A stretch of 64,000 bases of DNA from Epiperipatus broadwayi. Its lineage: Eukaryota > Onychophora > Udeonychophora > Euonychophora > Peripatidae. Location: contig JAQFVV010000180.1 of the NCBI GenBank assembly GCA_028023455.1, positions 1,922,001-1,986,000 on the forward strand, in the 5' to 3' direction. Of the stretch, positions 35,879 through 47,574 are shown one piece after another. The notes under the pieces were generated by a model, which saw only the letters and a list, made by a program, of their open reading frames with translations, ran no database searches and was not told the origin of the DNA. The translations under genes were made by a program, and so were the position numbers. Each line of letters opens with the position of its first letter. The first letter of the stretch is position 1.

Positions 35879-38721
35879 CAGCATATTGTGAACTGTGACC
35901 CCAAATGAGGTTGCAAAACAAAAAGTTGGGGTCACAAAAATTTAATTCAGATACATGAATTTAAAAAAATATTAGTTGCAATCCCTTTATTATTTTTAAT
36001 TTAATATATTATGTTTTTTGTACAGCACAAGTATAAAATCGTAATGATGGCCAAGTTGAGCTGTAAATTATATTTACATATTGAAAAATAACACTAAATA
36101 ATAGTGGTGTCACAATGCAATTTCAGCGTATAAGTTATTTCAGAATGGTGAGAATAAGGTTAGTACCACTGTGATTATATAATGCATTTCTGGTCAAGTT
36201 ATTTGTTTCGGTTTTATTTTAACAAATGTCCACATCGCAAGAACAATACAGTATTGTATTTTATTGTTTTACTCGACTAAGATTAGTATTTATTTGAGTA
36301 AATATTATGAAAGATGTTATTTTTTACATATAAAAATGCTTATATACTTTTTTTCTCACTTTTTTATTCAGAATTTATCATCCTATTAGTTATTATAAAA
36401 ATTTATTTTTTATTTGAAACTTATTGTCACTTATTTATTAACAGGTAAAAACATATTCCTATGTTTAAAACTTAGCAGGTAATTTATAATTGATTTATTG
36501 ATATTTTTTAAATATTAAAAAATACAACATATGGGGATATTGAAAAATAGAACATATGGGGGTAAATATGCTTCATATAATTAAACAAAAAACACGGCTG
36601 CATTTGGTGTCTCTGCTAATTAAGAAGTACTGTTATTTTATTTAGAATAAAAATGCTTTTTACCCATGGCTAAATGGTTGAACTTGAGTACCAAAGGTAA
36701 TGATGCAGATAGTAATGCTACAAAGTCTCTTCAAGCAGGATCTCTTAATCAGAAAGAGGCATCTAAGATGCAAAAAAGAAAATATGATGAGACATTTCTC
36801 CAATTTGGCTTTACTTTCAACAACTGTGATGGTAATGAACAATCTCTTTGTTTAATTTGCAATAGTGTTTTGTCTATGGAGAGTATGAAACCATCAAAAT
36901 TAAAAAGGCATTTTGAATCCAATCATCCTTCATATGTTAATAAACCAAAAAAATATTTCAAATGACTGTTAAAAACTTCAAATAAAGAAAAACAATATTT
37001 TGAGAAATTTATAACTGTTAATGAAAATTATTTACTCGCATCATATGAAGTTTCAAATAAAAAACCATGCACAAGATCTTATATTACCTGCTGCTATTAA
37101 AATGATACAAATACTTCATGGAAGTAAATATGGGGATGAAATTCGGAAAATTCCTTTGTCAAATGACATTGTCACTAATAGAATTTCTGAAATTAGCAAT
37201 GACCAATTTGAGTAACTTATTACTAGACTTGAAGGAAGCCCAATATTTACAATTCAGTTGGACGAAACAACTGATATTTCAAAAATAGCTCAATTATTAG
37301 TATATGTTAGATACATTTGTAAAGAAAACTTTGAGGAAGAATTGTTATTTTGTCGTTCTTTGGAAGAACATACGAGAGAGGAAGACATATATAATAAAGT
37401 AGACAAAATTTTTAAAACTGAAGATATAGAATGGAAAAATTGCTTTGGAGTATGCACAGATGATGCAAAAGCAATGACTGGTTAATATTGGTTTTAAATC
37501 ATTTGTTAATGCTTCTGGTAATAATCAAGTAACTTTTACACACTTCCTGATCCATTGAGAGGCCCTTGCATCAAAAGAATTAGCAACAGAATTGAACAAT
37601 GTGCTCTAGGATGCTGTCATAATTATAAACTTTATTAAAAACCATGCCCTTAGCAGCCATTTATTTTCAAATCTTTGTAAAGACATGGATTCTGAATACA
37701 AAAATTTATTATTATATGCAGAAGTAAAATGGATGTCAAGAGGGTGAAGTTTAAGAAGATTATTGTTATTAAAAGAAGAAATTATTGTATTTTTAACTGA
37801 ACAAAAATCTGATCTTGCTGCTCTTTTTCAAAATGACTTATGCCTATCAAAGTTGTGCTATTTGTCTGATATTTTTGAGAAGCTAAATGATCTTAATTTA
37901 TATCTGCAAGGAAAAAATAGCAATAATTTTACTTCGAATGATAAAATTGAAGGTTTTATTAAAAAGATTAACATTTGGAAGAATAGGGTGGAAAATGATT
38001 CATTGGAAATGTTTTCGATTATCAACAATTTTATAATGGAAAAAACATAATTGTAAAACTGTAATTGCAAAAATTATATAGATCACTTAAAAACCCTAGA
38101 AACTCAGTTTTGCAAATACTGTACTTTATATCGAATTTAGATTTCAAAAAAATATCTTAGATTCAAAGACTATTTTTGATTGATATTAATGAGATTAATC
38201 ATCTCCATATAAAGCCAAAGAGGAATTTGCTGAGCTATCAAAAGACTCAAACTTAAAACTTGACTTTCCACAAAAATCCTTGATTGAATTCTGGATCAGA
38301 GCTAGGACTGAATTTCCCACAATTTCTGAAATGGCATTAAATGTTCTACCATTGAGCACCACATATGTGAAATGACTTTTTCAGCTTTAATGTATATTAA
38401 GTCCAAATATTGTTCAATGCTGAAAAATGTTGAAAATGCTTTATGTCCAGCATTATCAAATATTTCACCAAGATTTAATTTGTTATGCAGCAAAAAACAA
38501 ACACATCCGTCTCATTAAAACGTGATTTTCTTTCATTAATTTTTGTATACTTAAAACAAATCTTAAAACTACTTATTTTCATATGTATTATGTTTACCAA
38601 AGAAATAATTTATTTATGCGAATATTTATTTCTATATCTATTTTATATTTAATGTCTGGGATCATGAAAAAATCTCAATGATAAAAAGGGGTCAAGAATG
38701 AAAAACGTTTAAGAAGCACTG
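35879..38721 (+). mobile_element. hAT-superfamily DNA transposon (ZBED/Buster-like), complete ends
   Basis: This 2843-bp element is flanked by the exact 8-bp duplication gtatagat (35871-35878 and 38722-38729), as expected for hAT. The left end CAGCATATTGTGAACTGTGA leads into ccc; the right end, read inward, is CAGTGCTTCTTAAACG leading to a gacccc. Both therefore have a CAG start and a subterminal gacccc, with poor identity otherwise. It carries one transposase pseudogene on the plus strand. About 780 bp of 5' leader before the transposase is AT-rich and non-coding. Confidence 0.92.
36666..38518 (+). pseudogene. hAT transposase, ZBED5/FAM200-like, broken
   Basis: The N-terminal BED zinc finger reads C-L-I-C ... 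LKRHFESNH (about residues 57-89), preceded by the family hallmark LQFGFTF. Then come IQLDETTDIS at 37250-37280 (first catalytic Asp region) and CTDDAKAMTG at 37456-37485 (second Asp region). After a frameshift follow THFLIH (near 37540), EVKWMSRG (near 37725) and a helical insertion region. The C-terminal hAT dimerisation part reads LSTTYVCEMTFSAL near 38350-38390, SPRFNLLCSKKQTHPSH to TAA at 38516-38518. Disruptions include TGA at 36963 (CGA expected), TAA at 37213 (CAA expected), a break after 37485, a stop near 37747, and frame changes between 38050 and 38300. Two of these stops are C-to-T changes. It cannot encode an active enzyme, though most of the length is preserved, so loss is moderately recent. 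Confidence 0.93.
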
Positions 38722-38729
38722 GTATAGAT

Positions 38730-41700
38730 CATTGCTTATAAGATTTTTTTTTTTTGTTTTGTTTTTTTTGCTTTATCTTTAATCTACTGCTCGGGGTACT
38801 TTGAAATAATGATTTTGCTTGTTTTCTATTCATTCTAAATGCTATTTGAATTCGTGAGTTTCTTACAAGAGTATTATCATTGTTTTATTGAATTAAATGT
38901 TAGATTCTTATTCATTGATTGATTATCATGTTAGTTTAGTTTATTATTTTCATTCTGTTATAAATGACACTATGATTTATGGGCATTATTAAATTAAGAT
39001 TGTTCTTCCTTGGTTCATATTTTATTCTATTGTAAATGGTGATCAATAATTAGACAAATGATGCCTGATTTCAGGGCACATATTTATTCTGGTACAATAT
39101 GTAGAAAACAAATTACTACAGTTTAATTGATGCTGCCCTTACAACTTTGATACAAATTACTTAATGAAAGTGTATTATTCAGTATTGGATAATCTCTAGT
39201 CTAATGAATGACTAATAAAATTATTAATATATATCCTGAACTTTTACCAGTAGTCAAGTTAATAACCATGAGCAACTAAATTACCAGGAAATGAACTTCA
39301 CTTCTTCAGTGTATAGACATTAGCCATTGAATGTTCAATATTACTTGCTGACTTTAAGCGAACAACATACAAACCACTGTTAAATCTGCAATTCAACAAA
39401 TGAACTTCTCAATCTTGAAGAAAAATTTCAGGACAAAGTTTCTACAAGATTACAAACTGATAAATAAAAAGACTTTAGATAAAAATTACTAAGGACCTCT
39501 GTTTGCACCTGCATATACTGAGATGGTATTTTTCCATCTCATGTAGAAATGTATCATTATTCTAACTTTTTAGTTTTGGTTAATTTTTTTTTTTTTGTCT
39601 TATATTAATAATTTAATAAATTTTAAAGTGTATAATGTAATCAGCAAAAAAAAAAAAAATTCTTTCCTTATAATTAGAATTTAAAAATTTTCTACTAATT
39701 ATTTAAGCAGAAATATATTCTAATTATGCAAATTTGAAAAGTTTTAAAATACTGCTTAATTACTAATGGCTTTGAAAAAAAAAGGTGGGGAAAGGGAAAT
39801 CTAAATTTTAAGTCAGGCTACATTATGAGATATTAGTGCAAGTATTTTTTTTTTATAGTGGTATAAGTTGAGGAATGAGTTCTAATTGTATCTTACTAAA
39901 GATTCACCTGATAAAGTAGTAGACAAAGGACAAAGATTTTTTCTTTGCTATTTCTATTGATTATCATCTCTAAAAAATACCACGGAAGTGTGAATTTTAT
40001 TTCAAAGGAAAATCAAGGAAATTGGAATGGGGAAGGTGTGTAGAAAGAAAAAACTATAAATTGAAAAAACTTTTTTTTGAAAATGAAGATAGGGATAGTG
40101 AGCAGTATTTGAAGGAAGAGAATATATAGAAACTCGATAGCAGTGAATCTACAATGTTTTCTGGTTAGAGATATTAGACTCTTCCCCAGGAAGAATTGCC
40201 TTCTTTGTTGAGACTGATGTCATCATGGGAATTGATAAACCCTGGAAGGAAAGGTGCCCACCAGCTAGTTGAGCCACAACACTATAAGCTGAGACAATCC
40301 AGATACAAGCAAAAAGCATACAGGCGTATGGTTTCCAACACAGGGACCACTCACTCATGAGTGGATTCAGTGATCAAATAGCTGTCAGTTAAATGTGACA
40401 CGGAGGGTCGATGTCAATTCATTCAACAATAACAGTGCTGCAACAGAATGGATAATTATGAACTGTTCGTTTAAGTAAATGCTAGAACATTATTTTTTTG
40501 ATGCAGTTTAGAGACTCATTTCATACCCTATAATAAAATATATTTGGGAAAATTCACATTTCTCTCAGTAGAGCTTGATATTAGGTTATCTGATATACAT
40601 GCATTCATAATAATTTAAAATCATATTATCTTTTATAAATTTTGTTACTTATATATTTTGTTTTGCTCTGCATGTGTATGTGTTCGTGTAACTGAGATGA
40701 TCTTGGAAAGTTAGCGTGAGTAGGATAAGCCACAGAGATACTTGTTGTCATTATACAATCATTAATTCTTTCACATAACCTAAATAATGAGGGTGTGAGT
40801 TAATTCCATAAGATAGTGATTAATTATATAATATGTCTAGGCCAGGGTACTTTATTTGGGCTGAGATCTCGGGAATCACCTCATATCTCTGCCACTCTAT
40901 AAAAGGGGATGGCAGCATATTCCCTCGGATGAGAATAAATGTTCAAAGGTTATATTGAGAAATAGTTTTCATAAAAAGAATTGGGATTAGAGCTGAAGAG
41001 AAAGGAAGATTAAAAGTTAATCATTTTACTTAGATACAGCCATTATACGTTATTAGAAAACTTAATAAAAGTTGATATGATAATTTCCTGTTATGTCTGA
41101 ATTTATAAATTATGTGCCTTGTGTTAGTGGGTTTTGGGTACAGTAATTAGGTGTTTGAGGGTTTGGGTGCCCATGCTACGTAAATAAAAAAAACTAGTGT
41201 TTGGATCAGATCACCAAAAATGGGGATTCATTCAAACCTAGTTCTAGGCTATCCACCTAGCGTGCCCTGTAATGATCCCATACCACAGCCATACATAAAT
41301 ATATAAATTCAACTTTTCTTGAAAGTAATATTCCTTTCACCATCTTTTCCCTTGGACTTAAGGTAATTGTTTATTTATGAACTATTTTATAAAACACTAT
41401 CAACAAGCCAGTGAAGGTTATAGTTTAAATGGTGTAATATTATATTTATGCATTTATCTGTCATATAATTTTTTTTTCTTAATATTTTAGAATGGTAGCT
41501 TTAGTCTAGGTAGAAAAAACAGCTTGTCTTTTAAAGTATAATTTTCTTTTTTTTTCCCTTCTTGTTAAGACTTAATTTTTTTACAAAAGAAAAACTGCTT
41601 CAGCAATTATTATTAATTTAGATCAATGTTGCTTTTAAAGAAAGATTTTAAACATAAAATAAAGTCTTAAACAGAAAAAACAAAGTTTTAAAATTGAGAA

Positions 41701-41865
41701 ATAGAACATTTTACTTCTTTTTATACTTTATATTTAATCGATGAAATTTTTTCTCTGAAAATTTTCCAAATAATATATGTGTGTGTTTACCTCAATGGGT
41801 GCATAACTATAAATCGTTTGGTAAATTGAATTAATTTGTTGCAATTTTGTTTGTTTACTCTGTTT
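38730..41865. other. Non-coding stretch with GC-richer repeat-like segments
   Basis: No gene recognised. About 40145-40460 and 40830-41290 are less AT-biased and look like old interspersed repeats. The minus-strand frame 40149-40358 (69 codons) has a hydrophobic first half but no family resemblance I can name. A weak SINE-like match to 26705-26790 occurs near 40670-40730. Confidence 0.45.
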
Positions 41866-42092
41866 GCATCATATATAATGATTTTGGATATTTATTCATA
41901 AATTGTTATTTGTTCACTGTCCTGTCCTGCTTAATGTACTCATGGATGATTGTGTTTGTCTCAGATAGATGTGCATCATATATAACGATTTTGGATATTT
42001 ATTCATAAATTTGTTGTTTGTTCACCTTCCCATGATGTATATGAGTCCTGCTTGAGGTACTCATGGATGATTGTGTTTTGTCTCAGACAGAC
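41866..42092. repeat. Diverged tandem duplication, ~107/118 bp
   Basis: The block gcatcatatataa.gatttt, ggatatttattcataaatt, tcctgctt.a.gtactcatgg, atgattgtgtttgtctcaga is present twice (41866-41972 and 41973-42092). The second copy has an extra segment of about 14 bp (ccatgatgtatatg) and a few substitutions. Confidence 0.88.
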
Positions 42093-42744
42093 ATTTCTCC
42101 CCATGATTTTATATATATATATTTGCTATAATAAATTAATAAGTGTTTGACCATTTAAAAACAGAAAAGGTTTTCAATTTAAATATCTTTATTTAACTTA
42201 CCACTTTCACTACTATTAGTATCATAGTCATAGCTTTATATGATTGAATTTTGCTAAAAGCTCATCTTATATATATTTGTTTATTGTTTATGGAATTAAT
42301 ATAGAATTGATTTTTATTTTTTTTTATTTTGTTTATATTCAAATCCTTGTAAACTAAATATAAATGCCATTTTTTTGGAAAGAGGGATGCTAGCTTTTTT
42401 TTTATTTAATGTGTGTTCTTGGGCTATAATAATTGAACATCTTGTAAAAAAAATATTTTTTATATATTGTGTTGTTTTGTAATAATTAAATGAAGCATTT
42501 GGTGGTTTTCAGATTTTCAGTTGTGTTTTTTGGTTATCTGTCATTATCTATAGATCAAGTTATATGAGGTTTTCTATGGAATCTAAGAATATACTTCATG
42601 TCTTGTTTCTTTGAGATGATAGTTGTTTGTGATATCTTATTTGTTTCTTTATTTTAAAGTTATTAATGTCATATATATTTTAGTGATTTCCAGGTAAATC
42701 CATCAATGTTCCTAGAAATCCCTTTATAACAATCTAAAACGAAG
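42093..42744. other. AT-rich non-coding spacer
   Basis: Nothing recognised up to the LINE fragment. Confidence 0.5.
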
Positions 42745-43855
42745 ATGAACAGATATCTAACCAAGGTAATTTTTCACAAAATAGCTGAACAAATAAATAA
42801 TCTTTCACCTATAAAATTATATGAAGTGACTAGAACCAAAATATTTATTGGAATAGCCACAGGAATATTAAGTTACTACGGCTCTTGGATAAACCTATAC
42901 AACAATACAATAAATGAAATAAACAGAATAGCAAAAAAGTTCATTTGGGGAAGGACAACCAAAATAATATCAATGGCAACATTACAATTACCAATTAATA
43001 AAGGAGGACTCAACGTAATAGATCTAAAAAAATGTGTCACTTATTAAAGCAAAAACTCTAATAAATGTAATAAAGAGTAAGACTTTCAACCCACCAGAAT
43101 GTAACATAAAATTGTATAAAAAGATGGAAAAAGAAACAAGATCCTTTGTGGTCAATTTATTTATAGCATATAAAAACTTACAAGATGACTAAATATGTTT
43201 AATTTAGAAGGGATAAAATATATTGTCCTTAAAAAAAGTAACAAGTATCAGGAAAAATCATGGCTAGACATATCCATAAGTAAAGTTCTAAGAAACTTTC
43301 AGTCAATCTATACACCCCAAAAATGCATGAAAACCATCTCTAAATTGATGAATGGGATACACCTCATGATAATGTTTTTAAATAAAAAATTATGTATGAA
43401 TCTAGAGTCAGGGTATTCAACCTGCAAGGATAGTGAAGAGTGTAGAGCATTTAAACAAATAAGGATAAAAGTATTCAAAACTCCAATCATTAATCTAAAA
43501 AATATGATTAACAAACCCATCAAGAGATTTGATCCACATAATGCTATAGTACTTATCAACACAATTAGAACAATATTGGGAAATAAGATGTTCACTAATA
43601 TTTGATAATAAAAAATATAATTGGATAAAAAAACTTGATAAAGGATGGGATAAATATTTCGAACAATGCTTAAAATACTTACCAAGAAAACAAATGATCA
43701 AAATCTGGGAAGGAGCAGCACTACAGCATGCAAAATATGGAAATAGACAATTTTATGAAAAGAAGATATGCATTAAACAAAGGCATAATAGCAACCAACC
43801 AAAAATAAAATTAAGACAGACCAATAAGAAACAAAGTGTGATACTTATTTACTAA
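42745..43855 (+). pseudogene. 3' fragment of a LINE (post-reverse-transcriptase region)
   Basis: The frame 42745-43047 encodes the segment that follows the reverse-transcriptase thumb in L1/Tx1-like and related non-LTR elements: INEINRIAKKFIWG, then LQLPINKGGLNVIDLK. The coding track continues through frame changes: FIAYKNLQDD near 43160, 43195-43605 (136 codons), then KIWEGAALQHAKYGNRQFYEK near 43700, with a final stop at 43853-43855. Catalytic RT motifs are absent, so this is a 5'-truncated insertion, the usual outcome of target-primed reverse transcription. The clade is uncertain. Confidence 0.75.
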
Positions 43856-44609
43856 CATCCACTTATTAAGATAAATATAAAGGCATAAATATAAGGATAT
43901 ATATTTGATTAATGTAACTCATAAATTGTAAGTAATTAAAAACAAAAAGTGATTAAAAAAAACTAAAACCTTGTAAATATGTATATATTTTTAATAAAGA
44001 TAAATACTTAAAATAAAAATAAGTTTCATCTGTTTTCATTGATGGTATCCCATTTGGAGTCATCATTTTATATTTTCATTTTTGGGATTAAAAGGAGATC
44101 TTTATTTCTTTTCACTGAATTGAAAAATTTCTACCTATATTAAATTCATATTTTTTCATTATTGACTTTGAATCTGTTTCTCTTTAAATACTTGTGAACT
44201 TGGTCTTGAGACAACCATTCTTCAGTACTCTTTCTGTATCAGAAACAAAGGCAACAATTTTACTTTTTTTAAAATGCAATATTTACTTTATGTTATTAAA
44301 AGAAGAAAACTGCTCTTTCTCTGGCTGTGAATAAATAACAATGCTGACAAAGAATCCAGAATGACTCAGCTTTTGTTTTAGCTTTTAATGTTAAGCTTAC
44401 TCTTATCAACATTGGTGAAAATTCTGAATGAAAATTTTAAATCAGCCAATTGAAAATATAGCATTAATAATTATTAAATTAATACTGAACTGTATAAGAA
44501 TAAAGACAGTCTCAGTTTTTGATAATCTTGGTTTAATACTGAAATAGAAGTTACTAAATGTGATCATATATAATGAGATATTATTTTATATAGCGCTATG
44601 TTTTTTATG
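43856..44609. other. Non-coding spacer
   Basis: A-rich tail region after the LINE fragment (about 43930-44020), then AT-rich DNA with nothing recognised. Confidence 0.5.
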
Positions 44610-44974
44610 TAATAGTGATATTAGCGATTAAGCCAATGCACTTGCGCTTTAAAGATAAATTATAAATGAATATTCTCGATTTTTCCAGCCACAAGATATA
44701 GTATTTTAGAAAGAATGGAATGAATCACCCATTCTCAAGGGTCATTCGTTCAAACATAACAAATGTAATTTAAAGTGATCGTTTAACACCTTCATGCTCT
44801 CATTTCCACATGCTTAAAATTTGCCCATACATAAACCTTTGGGTTGAAAGAATGGGTGATTCATTCCATTCTTTCTAAAATACTATATCTTGTGTCTGGC
44901 AAAATCGAGAGTATTCATTGATAATTTATCTTTAAAGTGCATGTGCATTGGCTTAGTCGCTAATATCACTATTA
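44610..44974. mobile_element. Foldback MITE, 365 bp
   Basis: Begins taatagtgatattagcga and ends with the inverse, tcgctaatatcactatta. The inverted repeats extend about 130 bp on each side (through aagccaatgca, tttaaagataaattat, acaagatatagtattttaga and aagaatggaatgaatcaccc) with scattered mismatches. The unique centre is about 100 bp. Ends can be read as TA-ATAGTGAT...ATCACTAT-TA, suggesting a TA target duplication and a Tc1/mariner-type mobiliser, though this is inference. No coding capacity. Confidence 0.88.
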
Positions 44975-45424
44975 AATGTGATCATGTAATTAGCCTAACT
45001 TAATGTAATGTAATTAAGGAGTAAACACACTCCCTCAGGCTCTGAATATATAATATTGTATTAACAAAGCATCTAAAATAAAATGAATACATCTATTCTT
45101 TACTCTTTTAGTGTTCATAAGCATATTATTTTCAACATTGATTTTCTCCTCTTAATTACATATACATTAATATGGGCTAATTTCATGTTTATATTTCTTA
45201 ACTTCTATTTGATTATTAACATAATTCTGACTTTATTTTTGTATAATTGGTTATTAATTTAATAATTATTAATGTTAATATTTTTATCTGACTTAACAAA
45301 TGTAAGCTTATAAACATCAAAAGCAAAAAGGACAAGTAGACCCATTCTATTTTTAATCCTTTGTAAGCATATATATAATATTTACTTATCACCTAGAAGG
45401 GAGTAGTTTACTCCTTAATTATAC
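44975..45424. other. Non-coding spacer
   Basis: AT-rich, nothing recognised. Confidence 0.5.
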
Positions 45425-45428
45425 ATAC

Positions 45429-47570
45429 TGTAACGGGATATATATATATGCAGTACATTTAAATTTTAATACTAACTTTTTTTGTGAATACCTAATACTA
45501 AATTAAAAACACACGTTCAAAATGCACAATAAACGAATTATTAATTTATTAATGTTTGATTTAAATATTAAAATAAGCTTTAAAAAAATTATAGAATCGA
45601 AACAAAGATTCTAATCTTTAAATAAAGTATAAAATAAAAACCTTTTTGATAATAGCGAAGATTTTTTTAATTTTCAAATATAAAAATTACAAACAGATCC
45701 TTGGGGCAAAGTGACAATTAAAAAAGTGATTACGAAATAGATAAGAGTTCCTGCCCAGAGATAGAGACACAGACCTCAGTGGAAAACCCAAAATCTTACC
45801 TTGGACACTAAACCAATAAAATACAGACATGAAGTATGTTTGATGAATCCTGCATTCCAGAGATAAGGTGCCTGAGGACTATAAAAAGGAAAATCCAAAA
45901 CAATAATTAATTAGTTAGAAAGAGAATCAGAAAATTAAAGTTTTGAATTCATCCGTAAAAATAATTTTAAAAGTTATCGCCATCACCAAAAAAATGTAAT
46001 TAGCTTCTTGCTTCCTTCGGTGTTGCCGGCCGAAGGCAGCTTTCCTATTCACGGATCCCAGGATTGAACCACTGGTGCCATATGCAGAAATCTTCATCAA
46101 GCTTCATAAATCGTCATTGTCCACAAGAAAAGGGCCCTTGCGTAAATTAGATTTTCGTCGCAAAGGAATAAGCACAGGACAAAGGAAGGTATAAATTTCT
46201 AAATGATAAAATTAAATATAAACTCTTTTAAACTTAAAACTTCGAACTCTATTTGTCTTTAAAATGAACTATAGACTTTCTCTCTGGAGCAAACCTGAAC
46301 TTTTATTTTTCTATAAACTTTGCGATTTTAAACTCTTAGCTAAAGTTTTCAACATAATCTCTAAAAAAATGTATTGTATTTTATTTTTGTTTATTCATGC
46401 TAAAAAGATCTGTTTGTGGTAGGGCGGGGTTTGCGATTGCAAACTTAAATTTAAAAATAGAAACACATCGTTATTTGTGCATTATTAAATTTAAAAGAAA
46501 AGTAGGTTATATAATATTTGTAGTAAAAAAATAAGTTAAATATAATGCTCATTTTAAAATGATTTTAAAACTATAAACTAAATATTTTATTTTTATTAAA
46601 TAAATAAAATGATTTAAATGTTAGTTGAGTATAGATGGCTGCTAGACTTGGTTAAATATATGTTAGTTTAAAGGGGTTTTGATTTCGGACTATTTGCTTC
46701 GTAGTTGTGTCAATGCTGGTGGAGAGATATATAGACGTTTATATCAATGTAATGTGAAGTGTGTTAGCACCTAGGGCGATGAGTCCAACTAAATGCATGA
46801 CCCCAAAGAGGTAGTCATATCATTGAAATGGACGCAGACATATTTCCTGCGCCATTGACCCATTCCAGTTCTATGGATTGAGAAGATAAGTTGGCATGAT
46901 AAGACCGCTCTCTCATCCATACACAATGTTTTTCTCTTTATATTACATATATGATTCCTTCGCCAGATAGAAGCGCATTCCTATACTGGTTGAAGCTCAT
47001 GTTTTCTCCAATAATATCACGCTGTTCAGATGCACATTCCTGTCGGCATGATGCTATGCTAACATGTTCATATTGCATTGGTTGCTGATATATATCTGGA
47101 AGCAAGTATTGGTATGGCTGCGGATTTTTAGTCTGGAGTCAAGTGATTTGAAAATTTGTGAGTGCGTCTAGGTAGCTCATTTATACTCAACATTCTAAAG
47201 ATTTAAAATTAGTTAAAAACAAATAAAATAATAACTAATGAAACAGAATAAAACAACTTTCTTCTTTTGTTATAATTATTTTTTTTTTAAAGTTTGTGCG
47301 TTATTGATTATATACATAAATAAAATCTTTTTTGTGTTATTAATACTGACAGTGATTGCTTTTATTATTCTTTATTATTAAAAATATATTTAATAAATGT
47401 TTTAAACCTCTGCTACTTCATGAGCTAGTGACTTGGGCTGGCGGTCGTGATCTTAACAGTGCGTATCTGCCTACTCTATAAATTTTCTAGGTTCGAATGG
47501 CCTAGTGGCGCCCTCGTATGGCAGATACGGTGACTGGAAATTTCATCATCATCCCCCCCCGACCGTTATA
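45429..47570 (+). mobile_element. Solo LTR, about 2.14 kb, copy 2
   Basis: Begins TGTAACGGGATA and ends GACCGTTATA, flanked by ATAC on both sides (45425-45428, 47571-47574). It is homologous to 26929-28978 in the same order: TATAAAAAGG at 45880-45889, ctgttcagatgcacattcct near 47034, and gagctagtgacttgggctgg to cctagtggcgccct near 47420-47515. It holds no gag or pol frames. A C9 run (about 47553-47561) lies just before the 3' end. Confidence 0.88.
45880..45889 (+). promoter_or_regulatory. TATA box of the 2-kb LTR, copy 2
   Basis: TATAAAAAGG in ggactataaaaagg, at the position matching 27368-27377 in copy 1. Confidence 0.6.
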
Positions 47571-47574
47571 ATAC

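Noticed and set aside
40149-40358. 69-codon minus-strand frame with a hydrophobic N-terminal half
   Set aside because: It could mimic a signal-anchored peptide, but there is no family resemblance, no flanking gene structure, and it lies in repeat-like DNA.
43308-43685. 125-codon minus-strand frame
   Set aside because: It is antisense to the LINE C-terminal fragment, whose sense frames match the family.
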